Part shown: positions 5,945-14,491 of the stretch, in pieces | Layout of the letters: every line of letters begins with the position of its first letter | How positions within the stretch are numbered: the stretch's first letter is position 1 | NCBI GenBank assembly: GCA_023392075.1 | Contig: JAEVZU010000014.1 | Span: 1-25,099 of the forward strand | Origin: Bacillota bacterium | GTDB taxonomy: Bacteria; Bacillota; Clostridia; Acetivibrionales; DSM-1351 | Length of the DNA stretch: 25,099 nt | Direction of reading: 5' to 3' | Translations under genes and position numbers: made by a program | The notes under the pieces: generated by a model | What the model saw: only the letters and a program-made list of their open reading frames with translations | Told to the model about the DNA's origin: nothing | The model's database searches: none

Positions 5945-7534
5945 TTAGCCATTGAGTACTTTGGTTTTTAATAGTGCGAAATCGATGGCGTTTATTTCTC
6001 CATCGTTGTTCATATCTGCATTCTGTTTGTTAATTACAGTGTCAGGGTTTAAAATGTATTGCTTGATTACAGCACAGTCCAGCATATCAACAGCTCCGTC
6101 GTCATTTGCATCTCCGATGATTACAGGATTGTGTGTACCGTAGTACTGTCCCAATGAAATACCGTTTGAGCCAAGGGGTATCTGGTGGTCAAGCCCTATG
6201 AACTTTCCGTTTGACTGCCATAGTGCCGGCTTTAGCAATCCATATTTTGCCTCATCCCAGGTTGCCCAGTCATTGCCGACCAGCCCCCCGGTATCTCCCG
6301 AATTAGGGTTGATACACCAAAATGTGTGATTTATACGGTTATTTATCATATAGTCTCTTAATAAAGTCATCCATTTTTGATTTTTTCCGCCGTCCATAAA
6401 GCCTCCCCACTCTCCTATCAGAAGCGGAGCAATCTTCTGATCGTCAATATATGCCCAGGTATCGTACCAGTAATCGTCAAGCAGGGTCTGAGTAGTAAAA
6501 TCCTTATCAAACCAGGACTGATTATACACTGAAGGACCGTAGTCATGCGGAGAGTATACCACCTGACTGTTCAAAGAACCCAAATCTACAGGGTAATCTT
6601 TAACTCCCCTTAGATTTCCGCCCCACCAGCCGCCGTACCAGGGAGCGTCATCACCGGTTGCGCCCCAGACGTCAGGGGTATCATATGTATAGCCCTTTTC
6701 TGTTTTAGGATATTGTTCAACACCTTCGATGACAATCAGCAGTTTGGGATTTACTGACAGAATAGCCCTGGAACATTGTTCGGCAGCATATTTCCAGTTG
6801 TTTTCATCTGTAGAATCATCCCATTTTGCTATATCTGCAGGTGTTTCCTTGGCATACCCCCGTTTTCCGTGAGGTTCATTCTTCAAATCCATGGCCAGAA
6901 TGGTATCATCGTTTTTATACTTGTTTGTCAGCCATACTAAAGTATTTATCCACTTTTCAGTGGTTATTGTTCCTGCCGTAGAGGTATTCAAACCATACCA
7001 AAGCGGATACATATGCCCCGAATTGTTTGCATCGGGACTATGTATGTCTATCATCACCTTTACACCAAGTTCCTTACAGTAACCCATAATAATGTCAAAG
7101 ATCTCCATGCTGTTTTTTGTTTTGCCGGTGGCAGGGTCATAGAAATCCGGATTGCATACGTGATACGGCGGATTGTTTGATGCAGTGACACTTGAAACCT
7201 TGTTAGGATTACCCGACATCCAGCTGTATAAAAGCTCGGTTGAAATAGGTATTCTTAACAGACCGATTCCTCTGTTTGCAACGCTTGTTAAAATTGTTTT
7301 GACATCATACCAGGCGCCATGAAATACATTTTCACTGCAGTTGAAACCAAACCAGTTGGCACCGGTGAGCCAGACTTCATTTCCGTTCATATCATAAATC
7401 TTATCACCTGCGCAGTGCAGCCAATCATCATTATTGCTGCCGGCAGCATACACGCGGCCGGTATTTGTAAAACACAGCGTAATAATAAGTGCAAAGGTAC
7501 AAAGCAGAGAAATTACTTTTTTCAACTTATTCAT
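5945..7534 (-). CDS. cel5N: GH5 endoglucanase with C-terminal dockerin (Cel5N position)
   Basis: This 529-residue secreted cellulase has a signal peptide (about 1-31), a GH5 catalytic domain (about 36-455) and a C-terminal type I dockerin (about 473-529). Catalytic signatures are DLKNEPHG with the acid/base Glu220 and IGEWGG with the nucleophile Glu375. The ANWFGFN...VFHGAW stretch suggests subfamily GH5_1. It has no CBM. In R. cellulolyticum cel5N is the last gene of the cluster, after cel9M and rgl11Y; here it follows cel9M directly. The first dockerin loop reads GDANDDGAVDMLD, so Met replaces the Ala present in nearly all other dockerins here. ATG at 7534 has AAGGAG about 10 bases upstream. 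A hairpin with a T-run (7589-7642) lies between it and cel9M. Confidence 0.88.
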   Translation of the reverse strand: MNKLKKVISLLCTFALIITLCFTNTGRVYAAGSNNDDWLHCAGDKIYDMNGNEVWLTGANWFGFNCSENVFHGAWYDVKTILTSVANRGIGLLRIPISTELLYSWMSGNPNKVSSVTASNNPPYHVCNPDFYDPATGKTKNSMEIFDIIMGYCKELGVKVMIDIHSPDANNSGHMYPLWYGLNTSTAGTITTEKWINTLVWLTNKYKNDDTILAMDLKNEPHGKRGYAKETPADIAKWDDSTDENNWKYAAEQCSRAILSVNPKLLIVIEGVEQYPKTEKGYTYDTPDVWGATGDDAPWYGGWWGGNLRGVKDYPVDLGSLNSQVVYSPHDYGPSVYNQSWFDKDFTTQTLLDDYWYDTWAYIDDQKIAPLLIGEWGGFMDGGKNQKWMTLLRDYMINNRINHTFWCINPNSGDTGGLVGNDWATWDEAKYGLLKPALWQSNGKFIGLDHQIPLGSNGISLGQYYGTHNPVIIGDANDDGAVDMLDCAVIKQYILNPDTVINKQNADMNNDGEINAIDFALLKTKVLNG

Positions 7535-7588
7535 AGTTTTAAATCTCCTTTCGTAAAGAAAATTTCATATAAAAACTTCATATCAATT

Positions 7589-7642
7589 AAAAAGCCGGAG
7601 CAGTATTTAAATGTTGGTTTACAAGAAAATAGCTGCTCCGGC
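7589..7642 (-). terminator. Terminator-like hairpin between cel9M and cel5N
   Basis: A perfect 10-bp stem (GCCGGAGCAG at 7594-7603 with CTGCTCCGGC at 7633-7642) has a 29-base loop and is followed on the minus strand by five T (7593-7589). It starts 7 bases after the cel9M stop codon. It could terminate part of the transcripts or act as a 3' stability or processing stem-loop. Confidence 0.65.
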
Positions 7643-7649
7643 CGTCATA

Positions 7650-9224
7650 TTACATCAAAGCTTTCTTTAAAAGTGCAAAGTCAATTGAATCTACAATACC
7701 GTCACTGTTCATATCGGCATTTGAGAGATTCATACCGCTGCCGTCCTGTGTGAGCAGGTACTTTTTCAAGCTTGCCAGATCAAGCGCATCAACACTTTTA
7801 TCATTATTCAGGTCCCCCTTTAATACAGGAGGTACTACTCCGCCGAAAAATCTCAGAGAACCTGCCAATGCTCCAACCAAACCTGCATTATAGTCTATAG
7901 CCACTTCTGTATATTGATACTGAGAAGCATCATCCAGGAATCTGTCATTTTGATCGGGACCGCCCACTAAAGCGCCTGTAAGCAGGTATTTTGCAGGTTT
8001 AAGGTTGTCACCGTTTGCATATGTGTAGCCGTTTGCAGCCCTGTGATGCGGATGAGTGCACCATTTGTTTCCAAAACCGATAATATAGGACATATTTGCA
8101 GGGTTACTGCCCAGTATGTAATCTATCTGGCTTTTAGCCAGATTAAGCAGTGACTGGTCGGGATTCTGCTTGCAGTATACCAGCATTACCATTGATTCGG
8201 CAGCTGCATAGCGAAGTACACCCCAGTTGGAAAGATATTTCAAGCCGCCGGGTGTTGTGGTCAGCTGAGTCTTCCAATAGTTGAAATTAAACTGCACTGC
8301 ATCCTTGTATATCTGCTTGTCTGTTATCTGAGCCAGTCTGAGAGCCGCCGGCAGGTACATGTCATCCCAGCACATGGTCCACTTGTCCTGCAGTTTGTTT
8401 TCATTCATGGTGTTGCCTATGAGGATGAACTGCTCGGCGTCGGTTATATAACTGCTGTCATTGGTTGCAGTATAAAGCCATGTAGCTCCCCAGGCCAAAT
8501 CGTCACCATAGCTGGTGGCTTGATAAAAGGACTGGCCGTTACCTACACCCTTATTGGCCTTTCCCAATGCATACAGTTCCTTTGCCGCAGTCAGACACCT
8601 GTTTGCATAGGCAGAGTCAATATTTTTGTAATTCAGGTACATCAGAGCAAGCGCAGCAGTTGTCTCACCCAGAATGTCCGAAGCAGGACTGCCTGCATCC
8701 GCTTTGTATAAAGTCTGTCTGTTCCCAGGCTGCTGCTCGGGTGCACCCCAATAGGTATGGTCCTCATTCCCTTCACCTATCTGGTAATAAAAAGTGTTTG
8801 CATTGGGATGGGATTTCAGGAAATAGTCTGTAAAATATTTCAGCTGTTCCAGCATTTTTGCGGTATTTCCCGTTGAATCGAATACATCCTTGAATTCATA
8901 TAATGACCAGCCCAGAACAGCAGCTGCGTATCCCTGAGGAAGGCCAAATTTCACATGATCTCCCGCATCGTGGTAGCCTCCTGATAAATCAAGACCTACA
9001 TCACTGCCGTCCTGTGTATGACAGGCTCCCCTCCAATCGAAGAAATTGTTTACTCCCGCATCTCTGCCGCATTTATTTGCATCGTAGAAAATTATTGAAT
9101 CTCTGAAGGCAGTTGAATAGTCCGGGGTTGCTGCTGCAAATACACCGCCTGCCGGAAGCAGTGAAGCTGTCATTAAAGCCCCGCTCAGAATAAATGCGCC
9201 CATTTTTGTAAATTTATTTTTCAA
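7650..9224 (-). CDS. cel9M: GH9 endoglucanase with dockerin, no CBM (Cel9M)
   Basis: The proposed start is TTG at 9224-9222, eight bases after AGGAAG. The GTG at 9233 sits almost on the Shine-Dalgarno site, so it is unlikely. This gives 524 residues: signal peptide (about 1-31), GH9 catalytic domain (about 34-464), and type I dockerin (about 469-524). GH9 signatures are YHDAGDHVKFGLP (catalytic Asp in DAGDH at 86-90), HPHHR at 391-395, and TEVAIDYNAG with the proton donor Glu440. There is no CBM3c and no N-terminal Ig or CBM4 domain, the architecture of Cel9M of R. cellulolyticum, which also follows man5K. The second dockerin loop has Ser-Ile at the recognition pair (DMNSDGIVDSID) instead of the usual Ala-Ile or Ala-Leu. 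It acts outside the cell, bound to the scaffoldin. Confidence 0.92.
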   Translation of the reverse strand: MKNKFTKMGAFILSGALMTASLLPAGGVFAAATPDYSTAFRDSIIFYDANKCGRDAGVNNFFDWRGACHTQDGSDVGLDLSGGYHDAGDHVKFGLPQGYAAAVLGWSLYEFKDVFDSTGNTAKMLEQLKYFTDYFLKSHPNANTFYYQIGEGNEDHTYWGAPEQQPGNRQTLYKADAGSPASDILGETTAALALMYLNYKNIDSAYANRCLTAAKELYALGKANKGVGNGQSFYQATSYGDDLAWGATWLYTATNDSSYITDAEQFILIGNTMNENKLQDKWTMCWDDMYLPAALRLAQITDKQIYKDAVQFNFNYWKTQLTTTPGGLKYLSNWGVLRYAAAESMVMLVYCKQNPDQSLLNLAKSQIDYILGSNPANMSYIIGFGNKWCTHPHHRAANGYTYANGDNLKPAKYLLTGALVGGPDQNDRFLDDASQYQYTEVAIDYNAGLVGALAGSLRFFGGVVPPVLKGDLNNDKSVDALDLASLKKYLLTQDGSGMNLSNADMNSDGIVDSIDFALLKKALM

Positions 9225-9261
9225 TATTAACACTTCCTTTTATTGGTATTAAAGTACAATA

Positions 9262-10527
9262 TTACCGTACAACATCCGGATGCTCTCTTCCGAAATCTAT
9301 GAAGTCATTTCCGATATAAGGTTTGCAGTCATAGGCGCTGTCGTTCCAGGACCACAGCAGGTATCCGGCATAACCGTTTCTATAAATTGCATCCAAAACC
9401 TGTTTGTGTGTCATTCCCAGAGATGAACTTTTAGCGTCGGGCATCATTTCACCAATAATAACAGGCTTGTCCAGGTTCAGACTTGATGCCGGAGTTGTGG
9501 TTGGGTTAAAGTACGGAGTTGCCCAGTCATACCAGTGGAAATCATAGAAATCAAGACCCAAATCGTCCCACAGATCGTACTGAGCGCCCAGCCATTTCAT
9601 ATTGGCACTTCCGAAACTGACAGGCTGTTTTGCATATTGATGTATATAGGCACATGTAGTCTTAATATAGTTTCTCATTGCCGCAAGAGGAAAACTTTCA
9701 CCTTTTCCGTTGGGTTCTCCGTTATCGGCCTTGTTAACTATCCATTCAGGTTCATTGATGATATCCCAGCCCATTACACCCTGGTGATCTCCCAATTTCT
9801 GAAGGATGGGTTTCATTGCATTATCAAGGAAACTCTGCAGAACTGCCGGATTGTCAATGATGTCATCATGGTCGACGGAATCATCTGCTCTGGCACAATC
9901 GAAACTTGTAATTGTCCAGTAAATTTTTACGTTCTTTGACAGGGCATAGTCACAGGTCTCCTTCATATGATCAGCCCATTTGTCGGGAAGGCCGGTGCAC
10001 AAGCTGCCTTCATTTGCACCGGCCCAAAGCGGCCCATAAGCCAGGTCGGGGAATACCCACCATCTGAGTGCACGGACACCTTTGGCAGACATGGTATCAA
10101 TATCGCTCTTTATTCTTGCAAAATTTGATGCCCAGTTGTTATCTGAAAACTCATAGGACCAGTTATACCACGCGTAATTAACTCCTACAGGATATAACTT
10201 CTTTCCATCCATCCAGGTAATACCGATACCTGTCTGCTGTTCTCCTGAAAACCTTGTAATCTTTCCCAGCAAATATTGTTTTATTTCGGAAAAATCCAAG
10301 GCTTCGACTTCTCCGTTTGCATTGACGTCGGCAGCTGTATATGCATTTCCTGTAAGTAAGGCCGTACCTAACAAATGCTGTTTTACAGCTGCCAGATCCA
10401 GAGCTGAAATCTGTGTATCATTATCCACATCACCGAGTTTTACAGTAGCTGCTGCCGAGACTGACGACGGAACTGCGGCAAGAAATACAAGTAGTACTGA
10501 CAGTACCAGACCTATACATTTTTTCAT
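9262..10527 (-). CDS. man5K: GH5 mannanase with N-terminal dockerin (Man5K)
   Basis: This 421-residue protein has a signal peptide (about 1-26), an N-terminal type I dockerin (about 31-94; loops GDVDNDTQISALD and DVNANGEVEALD), and a GH5 catalytic domain (about 100-421). Catalytic residues are Glu259 in INEPEW (acid/base) and Glu360 in IIGEMM (nucleophile). The domain is clearly different from the two GH5 cellulases in the cluster. Dockerin-first order, length and place between a GH9-CBM3c gene and cel9M all match Man5K of R. cellulolyticum, a cellulosomal beta-mannanase; the activity is taken from that family member. The start is ATG at 10527 with AAGGAGGT upstream. It would add attack on mannan or glucomannan coating cellulose fibres. 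Confidence 0.92.
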   Translation of the reverse strand: MKKCIGLVLSVLLVFLAAVPSSVSAAATVKLGDVDNDTQISALDLAAVKQHLLGTALLTGNAYTAADVNANGEVEALDFSEIKQYLLGKITRFSGEQQTGIGITWMDGKKLYPVGVNYAWYNWSYEFSDNNWASNFARIKSDIDTMSAKGVRALRWWVFPDLAYGPLWAGANEGSLCTGLPDKWADHMKETCDYALSKNVKIYWTITSFDCARADDSVDHDDIIDNPAVLQSFLDNAMKPILQKLGDHQGVMGWDIINEPEWIVNKADNGEPNGKGESFPLAAMRNYIKTTCAYIHQYAKQPVSFGSANMKWLGAQYDLWDDLGLDFYDFHWYDWATPYFNPTTTPASSLNLDKPVIIGEMMPDAKSSSLGMTHKQVLDAIYRNGYAGYLLWSWNDSAYDCKPYIGNDFIDFGREHPDVVR

Positions 10528-10611
10528 AACTAGACCTCCTTATTAAATAATGTGGCTTATACCACAAATATTTGATAGTACCTGCGTTTGATTAATGACA
10601 TGCTGACAGGA

Positions 10612-12897
10612 TTACGGAATAACAAGCAAAAGTTTCTTTAATTCGATCAAATCAAGTGAATTTACTTCCGAATCCTTATTCAGATCCCATACATTTAGAT
10701 CAACTTCCGAAGTAGGATCAAGCAGATATCTCTTTAAAATTGCATAGTCAAGGGCGTCAACATTTCCGTCGTTGTTCAAGTCCCCGGGTTTTATTTCTGT
10801 TCCTCCGCCCGAAGGTTCAGTTCCAAACATTTTTATTCCTCCTTTAAAGACTGATATTCTCTCGTTTATAGCATATGTTTTTGTAATATCCTTCCTGCTC
10901 CAATCATTGGTTGTATCCCAATGAGTCTTCCAATTTGAGTCCTGGGCTGCAACCAATGCGAATTGCAATTCCCTGTCGCCATAGAAAGCATTTCCGCTCC
11001 AGTCAATTTCGACATAAAAATCACCGTTGGCTTCGTTCCATGCGAACGGTCCTTTTATTGCGGCGGCTTTGCCGTCAATAACACCGGCTTCGTCATACAT
11101 GACCTGAACATCAACATCATTTATAGTTTGACCGGCCTTCTGCATTTCCGAGATATTAAAGAAATATCTGAGCTTTAAGCCATCAACGAATTGAGGAGGT
11201 TTGCTGGTTTCATTATGGATATTGACTGTAACTTGTGTTCTCTCGGCATTCTCCTGTTCAAGCTTTGACTCTGCATAGAAATCTATGCTGTCGGGCTCCT
11301 TTGGAGGAAAATCAGCCAGGGGTTTCTGACCTTGGCCGTAATACTTGACTAACCCTGCCAATGCACCTACAAAGCCGGCATTGTAGTCAATGGCAACCTC
11401 GTTATATACAAAATCCGTAGTCTCGTCAACATGCTTATCAGTGGCATCAGGACCACCTACCAGAGCACCCCATAAAGTATGTCTGTGCTCCTTGGGGTCC
11501 AGCATACTGAGTGTTTTTGAACCGTGTGCTGCGCGGTGGTGCGGGTGTTTTGCAGAGATATCCGAATATCCTACTTCATAACTTCTGCCCATGGGGTTAT
11601 CTCCCAATATATAATCCATTTGGGTCTTGGCCCAATCGGAAACATCCTGTTTTCCGGCATATTTTGTATATACTGCCGCACATAACTGTGCTGCGGCGTT
11701 GTACCTTGCAGAGCCCCAGGTATTTATAACCTTAAAGCCTCCTGGTGTGCCGGCCATAAAGGTTCCGTCCGTCGGATCCTCATGCTGTATTCCGGACCAG
11801 TACTCAAGGTTCCATCTGAAATAATACCAGTGTTTCTTGTCATTAGTGATGGGAGCCAGTTTTGCAAAAACTCCTCCCCACACGGTATCCCAGGAATGTA
11901 CCCAAATATTCTGCCAATTGTCGGTAGGTGCATTTATAATTTTTTTCATATACCCCGTATAATGTCCGTCGCTGCTTACAGCTACGATATCATTTATATA
12001 GGACTGATCTCCGGTTGCGATATTGAGCCATACGGCCGCCCAGGACATTTCGTCTTCATCAAAGGATGAATTGTAGAACCCGCCGGAGTAACCGCAGCCA
12101 CGGTATTTAACCGCAAATCTGTACAATGCCTTTGCAGTGTCCAGACACTTTTTAGCGTACTCGGGTTCCGTGTCCTTGAAATTCATATAGTTGATTGCAA
12201 GTGCTGCCGCAGCGCCTGAGCACTGGTCACTTGCAGGATTTTCAGAAGTTGCAAAGTATGCGGGCCGCTGAACCTTTTCCTTTTGATTCAGTTCGGGCGG
12301 CTGCCACCAGTTGTGGTCTATGTTTCCTTCCCCCACCTGGTAACAGAAGGCCACCACTTCACCATTATTGTCAAGAAAGGTTGAACGGAGCAAATAGTCA
12401 TTTCCCCATTTGAGGATATCAATCATATGCTTTTCCTCATTTATCTGTTTGAAGGAATCCCTGAACTCATAGAACCCCCAGCCCAGAGTTGAAATTGTAT
12501 AAGATTGCGGCAGTCCGAATTTGACATGATCCCCTGCATCATGAAAGCCTCCGTGGAGATCCAGGGTTCCATTGCCGTCAGGGTCAAGAACCGCCCTGTT
12601 TCTGTCGATAAATGCCTGAGAAAGGTTTGTACCTACCGAATCCTTGTTTTTGGGAATCAGAGGCACCTGAGTATCTTCAACATGGCAGTCGCCCCGCCAC
12701 TCAAGTCTGCCCCCTGTTATTCCGGGACCGCACTTTTCAGCATCATAAAAATATATTGATTTTTGCAGCGCTTCGGCATAATTGAAAGGAGGAGTCGAAG
12801 AAGCAGCATAAACACCTGTGCCTGTGAACAAAGTGGCGATAATAGCCGCTGTTGTGGCAAGAGTTATTGTCTTTTGAAGATATTTTTTTAGTGTCAA
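10612..12897 (-). CDS. cel9J: GH9-CBM3c-dockerin cellulase (Cel9J position)
   Basis: The start chosen is TTG at 12897-12895, eight bases after AAAAGGAG; the GTG at 12906 overlaps that site. The 761-residue protein has a signal peptide (about 1-31), a GH9 domain (about 36-525: HDAGDHVKFGLP at 119-130, HPHHR at 451-455, YNEVAIDYNAG with Glu500), a CBM3c module (about 535-695, ending KMFGTEP), and a type I dockerin (about 704-761). A stretch of about 40 extra residues sits between WRGDCH and GGFHDAGDH. It contains DPDGNGTLD, which resembles a calcium-binding loop. The place directly before man5K matches Cel9J of R. cellulolyticum, but Cel9H has the same architecture, so the letter is less certain than the family. 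CBM3c modules in such enzymes support processive endo-action. Confidence 0.88.
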   Translation of the reverse strand: MTLKKYLQKTITLATTAAIIATLFTGTGVYAASSTPPFNYAEALQKSIYFYDAEKCGPGITGGRLEWRGDCHVEDTQVPLIPKNKDSVGTNLSQAFIDRNRAVLDPDGNGTLDLHGGFHDAGDHVKFGLPQSYTISTLGWGFYEFRDSFKQINEEKHMIDILKWGNDYLLRSTFLDNNGEVVAFCYQVGEGNIDHNWWQPPELNQKEKVQRPAYFATSENPASDQCSGAAAALAINYMNFKDTEPEYAKKCLDTAKALYRFAVKYRGCGYSGGFYNSSFDEDEMSWAAVWLNIATGDQSYINDIVAVSSDGHYTGYMKKIINAPTDNWQNIWVHSWDTVWGGVFAKLAPITNDKKHWYYFRWNLEYWSGIQHEDPTDGTFMAGTPGGFKVINTWGSARYNAAAQLCAAVYTKYAGKQDVSDWAKTQMDYILGDNPMGRSYEVGYSDISAKHPHHRAAHGSKTLSMLDPKEHRHTLWGALVGGPDATDKHVDETTDFVYNEVAIDYNAGFVGALAGLVKYYGQGQKPLADFPPKEPDSIDFYAESKLEQENAERTQVTVNIHNETSKPPQFVDGLKLRYFFNISEMQKAGQTINDVDVQVMYDEAGVIDGKAAAIKGPFAWNEANGDFYVEIDWSGNAFYGDRELQFALVAAQDSNWKTHWDTTNDWSRKDITKTYAINERISVFKGGIKMFGTEPSGGGTEIKPGDLNNDGNVDALDYAILKRYLLDPTSEVDLNVWDLNKDSEVNSLDLIELKKLLLVIP

Positions 12898-12973
12898 AAT
12901 AATCACTCCTTTTAAATCGATTTATTCAAATGCATTTTTCAAGGAATTTTCCAGAGGGAATGTATACATACAA

Positions 12974-14461
12974 TTACTTCCCAAGTAGCAGCTGTTTGAG
13001 CAGTACCATATCGATAGCATCAATGTTGCCGTCGAAGTTCATGTCGGCAGCTGATCTATCAATAGTGATATTGCCCCCAAGCAGGTACATTTTTAGAACT
13101 GCCAGATCCAAAGCATTTGTATTTCCGTCACCGTTTACATCCCCGGTTTGAATTTCAGAGCCGGCACCTATATGTGTGCCGGTTTTTCCAAGGTTAATTT
13201 TATGATCAAGTCCTATAAAAGTACCATTTGTGTTCTTCCACAATGAACGTTGGACCAGAGCCAGCTTTTCCGTGTCTATTTCATTAAATTCATTTCCGAG
13301 GAAAATTCCGCCTGTGTCGGCAGAATTGGAATTCAGGCACCAGAAGGTATGGCTGATTCCGGTTTCTGCAATAAAATCCGTCAATGCAGTCATCCATTTT
13401 TCATTAAGCCCGTCGTCCATTCTGCCTCCCCATTCTCCAACCAGCACAGGAGCAATATTCTCCTCGTTGATATAGTACCAATTCGGGCCCCATACATCCC
13501 TCAGCAGGGTATCCTTATTGAAATCCCCCTGGAACCAGGACTGCATCCAGACACTTGGCCCGTAATCATGCGGAGAGTAAACCAACTGGCTTTGACGGGA
13601 ACCCAGATTGACGGGATAATTCCTTGCACCACGGAGATTGCCGCCCCACCAGGTGTAATAGTATTTGTGTTCATCCTTTTCCGCATAGGTATAGCCCTCA
13701 TATGGATAGGTTTCAACACCTTCGACAACTATAAGCAGATTGGGATTGATATCAAGGATAGCCTTTCCAACCTTTTCAGCTTCGTACTTCCAATTGTTTT
13801 TATCTGTTGAGCCATCCCATTTTGCACCTTCGGCAGCAGTCGGTTTTCCATAAGGTTCATTGAATAAATCCATTGCGATAATGGTGTCATCGTTTTTATA
13901 GTGCTCCGCCAGCCATTTCCAGCTGGCTTCAAAATCCTCGGCTGTGAACGAATTCCCATACCAGAGACCAGTTTGATATGAATTAGTTGTTCTATGCATG
14001 TCCAGCATTACCTTCAGCCCTATTTTTTTGCAGTAGGCAATGGATGCGTCAAGAATTTCCAGAGTATTCAGACCTTCCAGATCAGGATTGTAGAAAATGT
14101 TGACAGCCGTTGTTTCGGGATAAATTCCCTTACGCCATTGGTTTACAAGCTGTAGGGATAAGGGGACCCGCAGCAGATTGAACCCGTTATCCGCTGCCGT
14201 ATCCAGTATAAACTCCATTTTTTGGCTCCAGATTCCGTGGTAGCATTCATTTGGAGTTTCAAAGCCAAACCATGCTATACCGGTTAACCTTACCTGGTTA
14301 CCATATTTATCAAAGATTTTGTTTCCGCTGACATGCAGATAATCGTCCGAGTTATCAGCCGGATCCTGGGCTGAAACCATTTGAATCTGTAATGTAAAAG
14401 TTATTGTAAGGATGAGTGCGAAAATTAAAACGGCTTTTCTCTTTTTTGCAGAGAAAGACAT
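12974..14461 (-). CDS. GH5 endoglucanase with C-terminal dockerin, directly after orfX
   Basis: This 495-residue protein has a signal peptide (about 1-31), a GH5 catalytic domain (about 38-425) and a type I dockerin (about 440-495; GDVNGDGNTNALD and DMNFDGNIDAID). Catalytic signatures are LFNEPYG with Glu202 (acid/base) and VGEWGG with Glu343 (nucleophile). IAWFGFETPNECYHGIW is characteristic of subfamily GH5_1, endo-beta-1,4-glucanases. It is a clear paralogue of the GH5 at 5945-7534; both share WWGGNLRG, YSPHDYGPSV, NNWKYxAE and FIGLDH. In the R. cellulolyticum cluster the gene after orfX is cel9H, so this is a cluster-specific difference and I give no letter. ATG at 14461 has AGGTGG five bases upstream. 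Only 30 bases separate it from orfX. Confidence 0.88.
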   Translation of the reverse strand: MSFSAKKRKAVLIFALILTITFTLQIQMVSAQDPADNSDDYLHVSGNKIFDKYGNQVRLTGIAWFGFETPNECYHGIWSQKMEFILDTAADNGFNLLRVPLSLQLVNQWRKGIYPETTAVNIFYNPDLEGLNTLEILDASIAYCKKIGLKVMLDMHRTTNSYQTGLWYGNSFTAEDFEASWKWLAEHYKNDDTIIAMDLFNEPYGKPTAAEGAKWDGSTDKNNWKYEAEKVGKAILDINPNLLIVVEGVETYPYEGYTYAEKDEHKYYYTWWGGNLRGARNYPVNLGSRQSQLVYSPHDYGPSVWMQSWFQGDFNKDTLLRDVWGPNWYYINEENIAPVLVGEWGGRMDDGLNEKWMTALTDFIAETGISHTFWCLNSNSADTGGIFLGNEFNEIDTEKLALVQRSLWKNTNGTFIGLDHKINLGKTGTHIGAGSEIQTGDVNGDGNTNALDLAVLKMYLLGGNITIDRSAADMNFDGNIDAIDMVLLKQLLLGK

Positions 14462-14491
14462 TTATACCACCTGCCTTTAAATATAAAGTGG

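Noticed and set aside
4321..5952. Start of the SASA-like esterase at 5952
   Set aside because: It would overlap the previous gene and has no good ribosome binding site, while AAGGAGGT stands correctly before the ATG at 5910.
7589..7642. Definite end of the operon after cel9M
   Set aside because: The hairpin and T-run could terminate, but cel5N and the two dockerin esterases follow on the same strand with no evident promoter. Partial termination or read-through is more likely.
10551..10566. Hairpin TGTGG/CCACA between cel9J and man5K
   Set aside because: Only a 5-bp stem with a 6-base loop and no extension, too weak to separate from chance.
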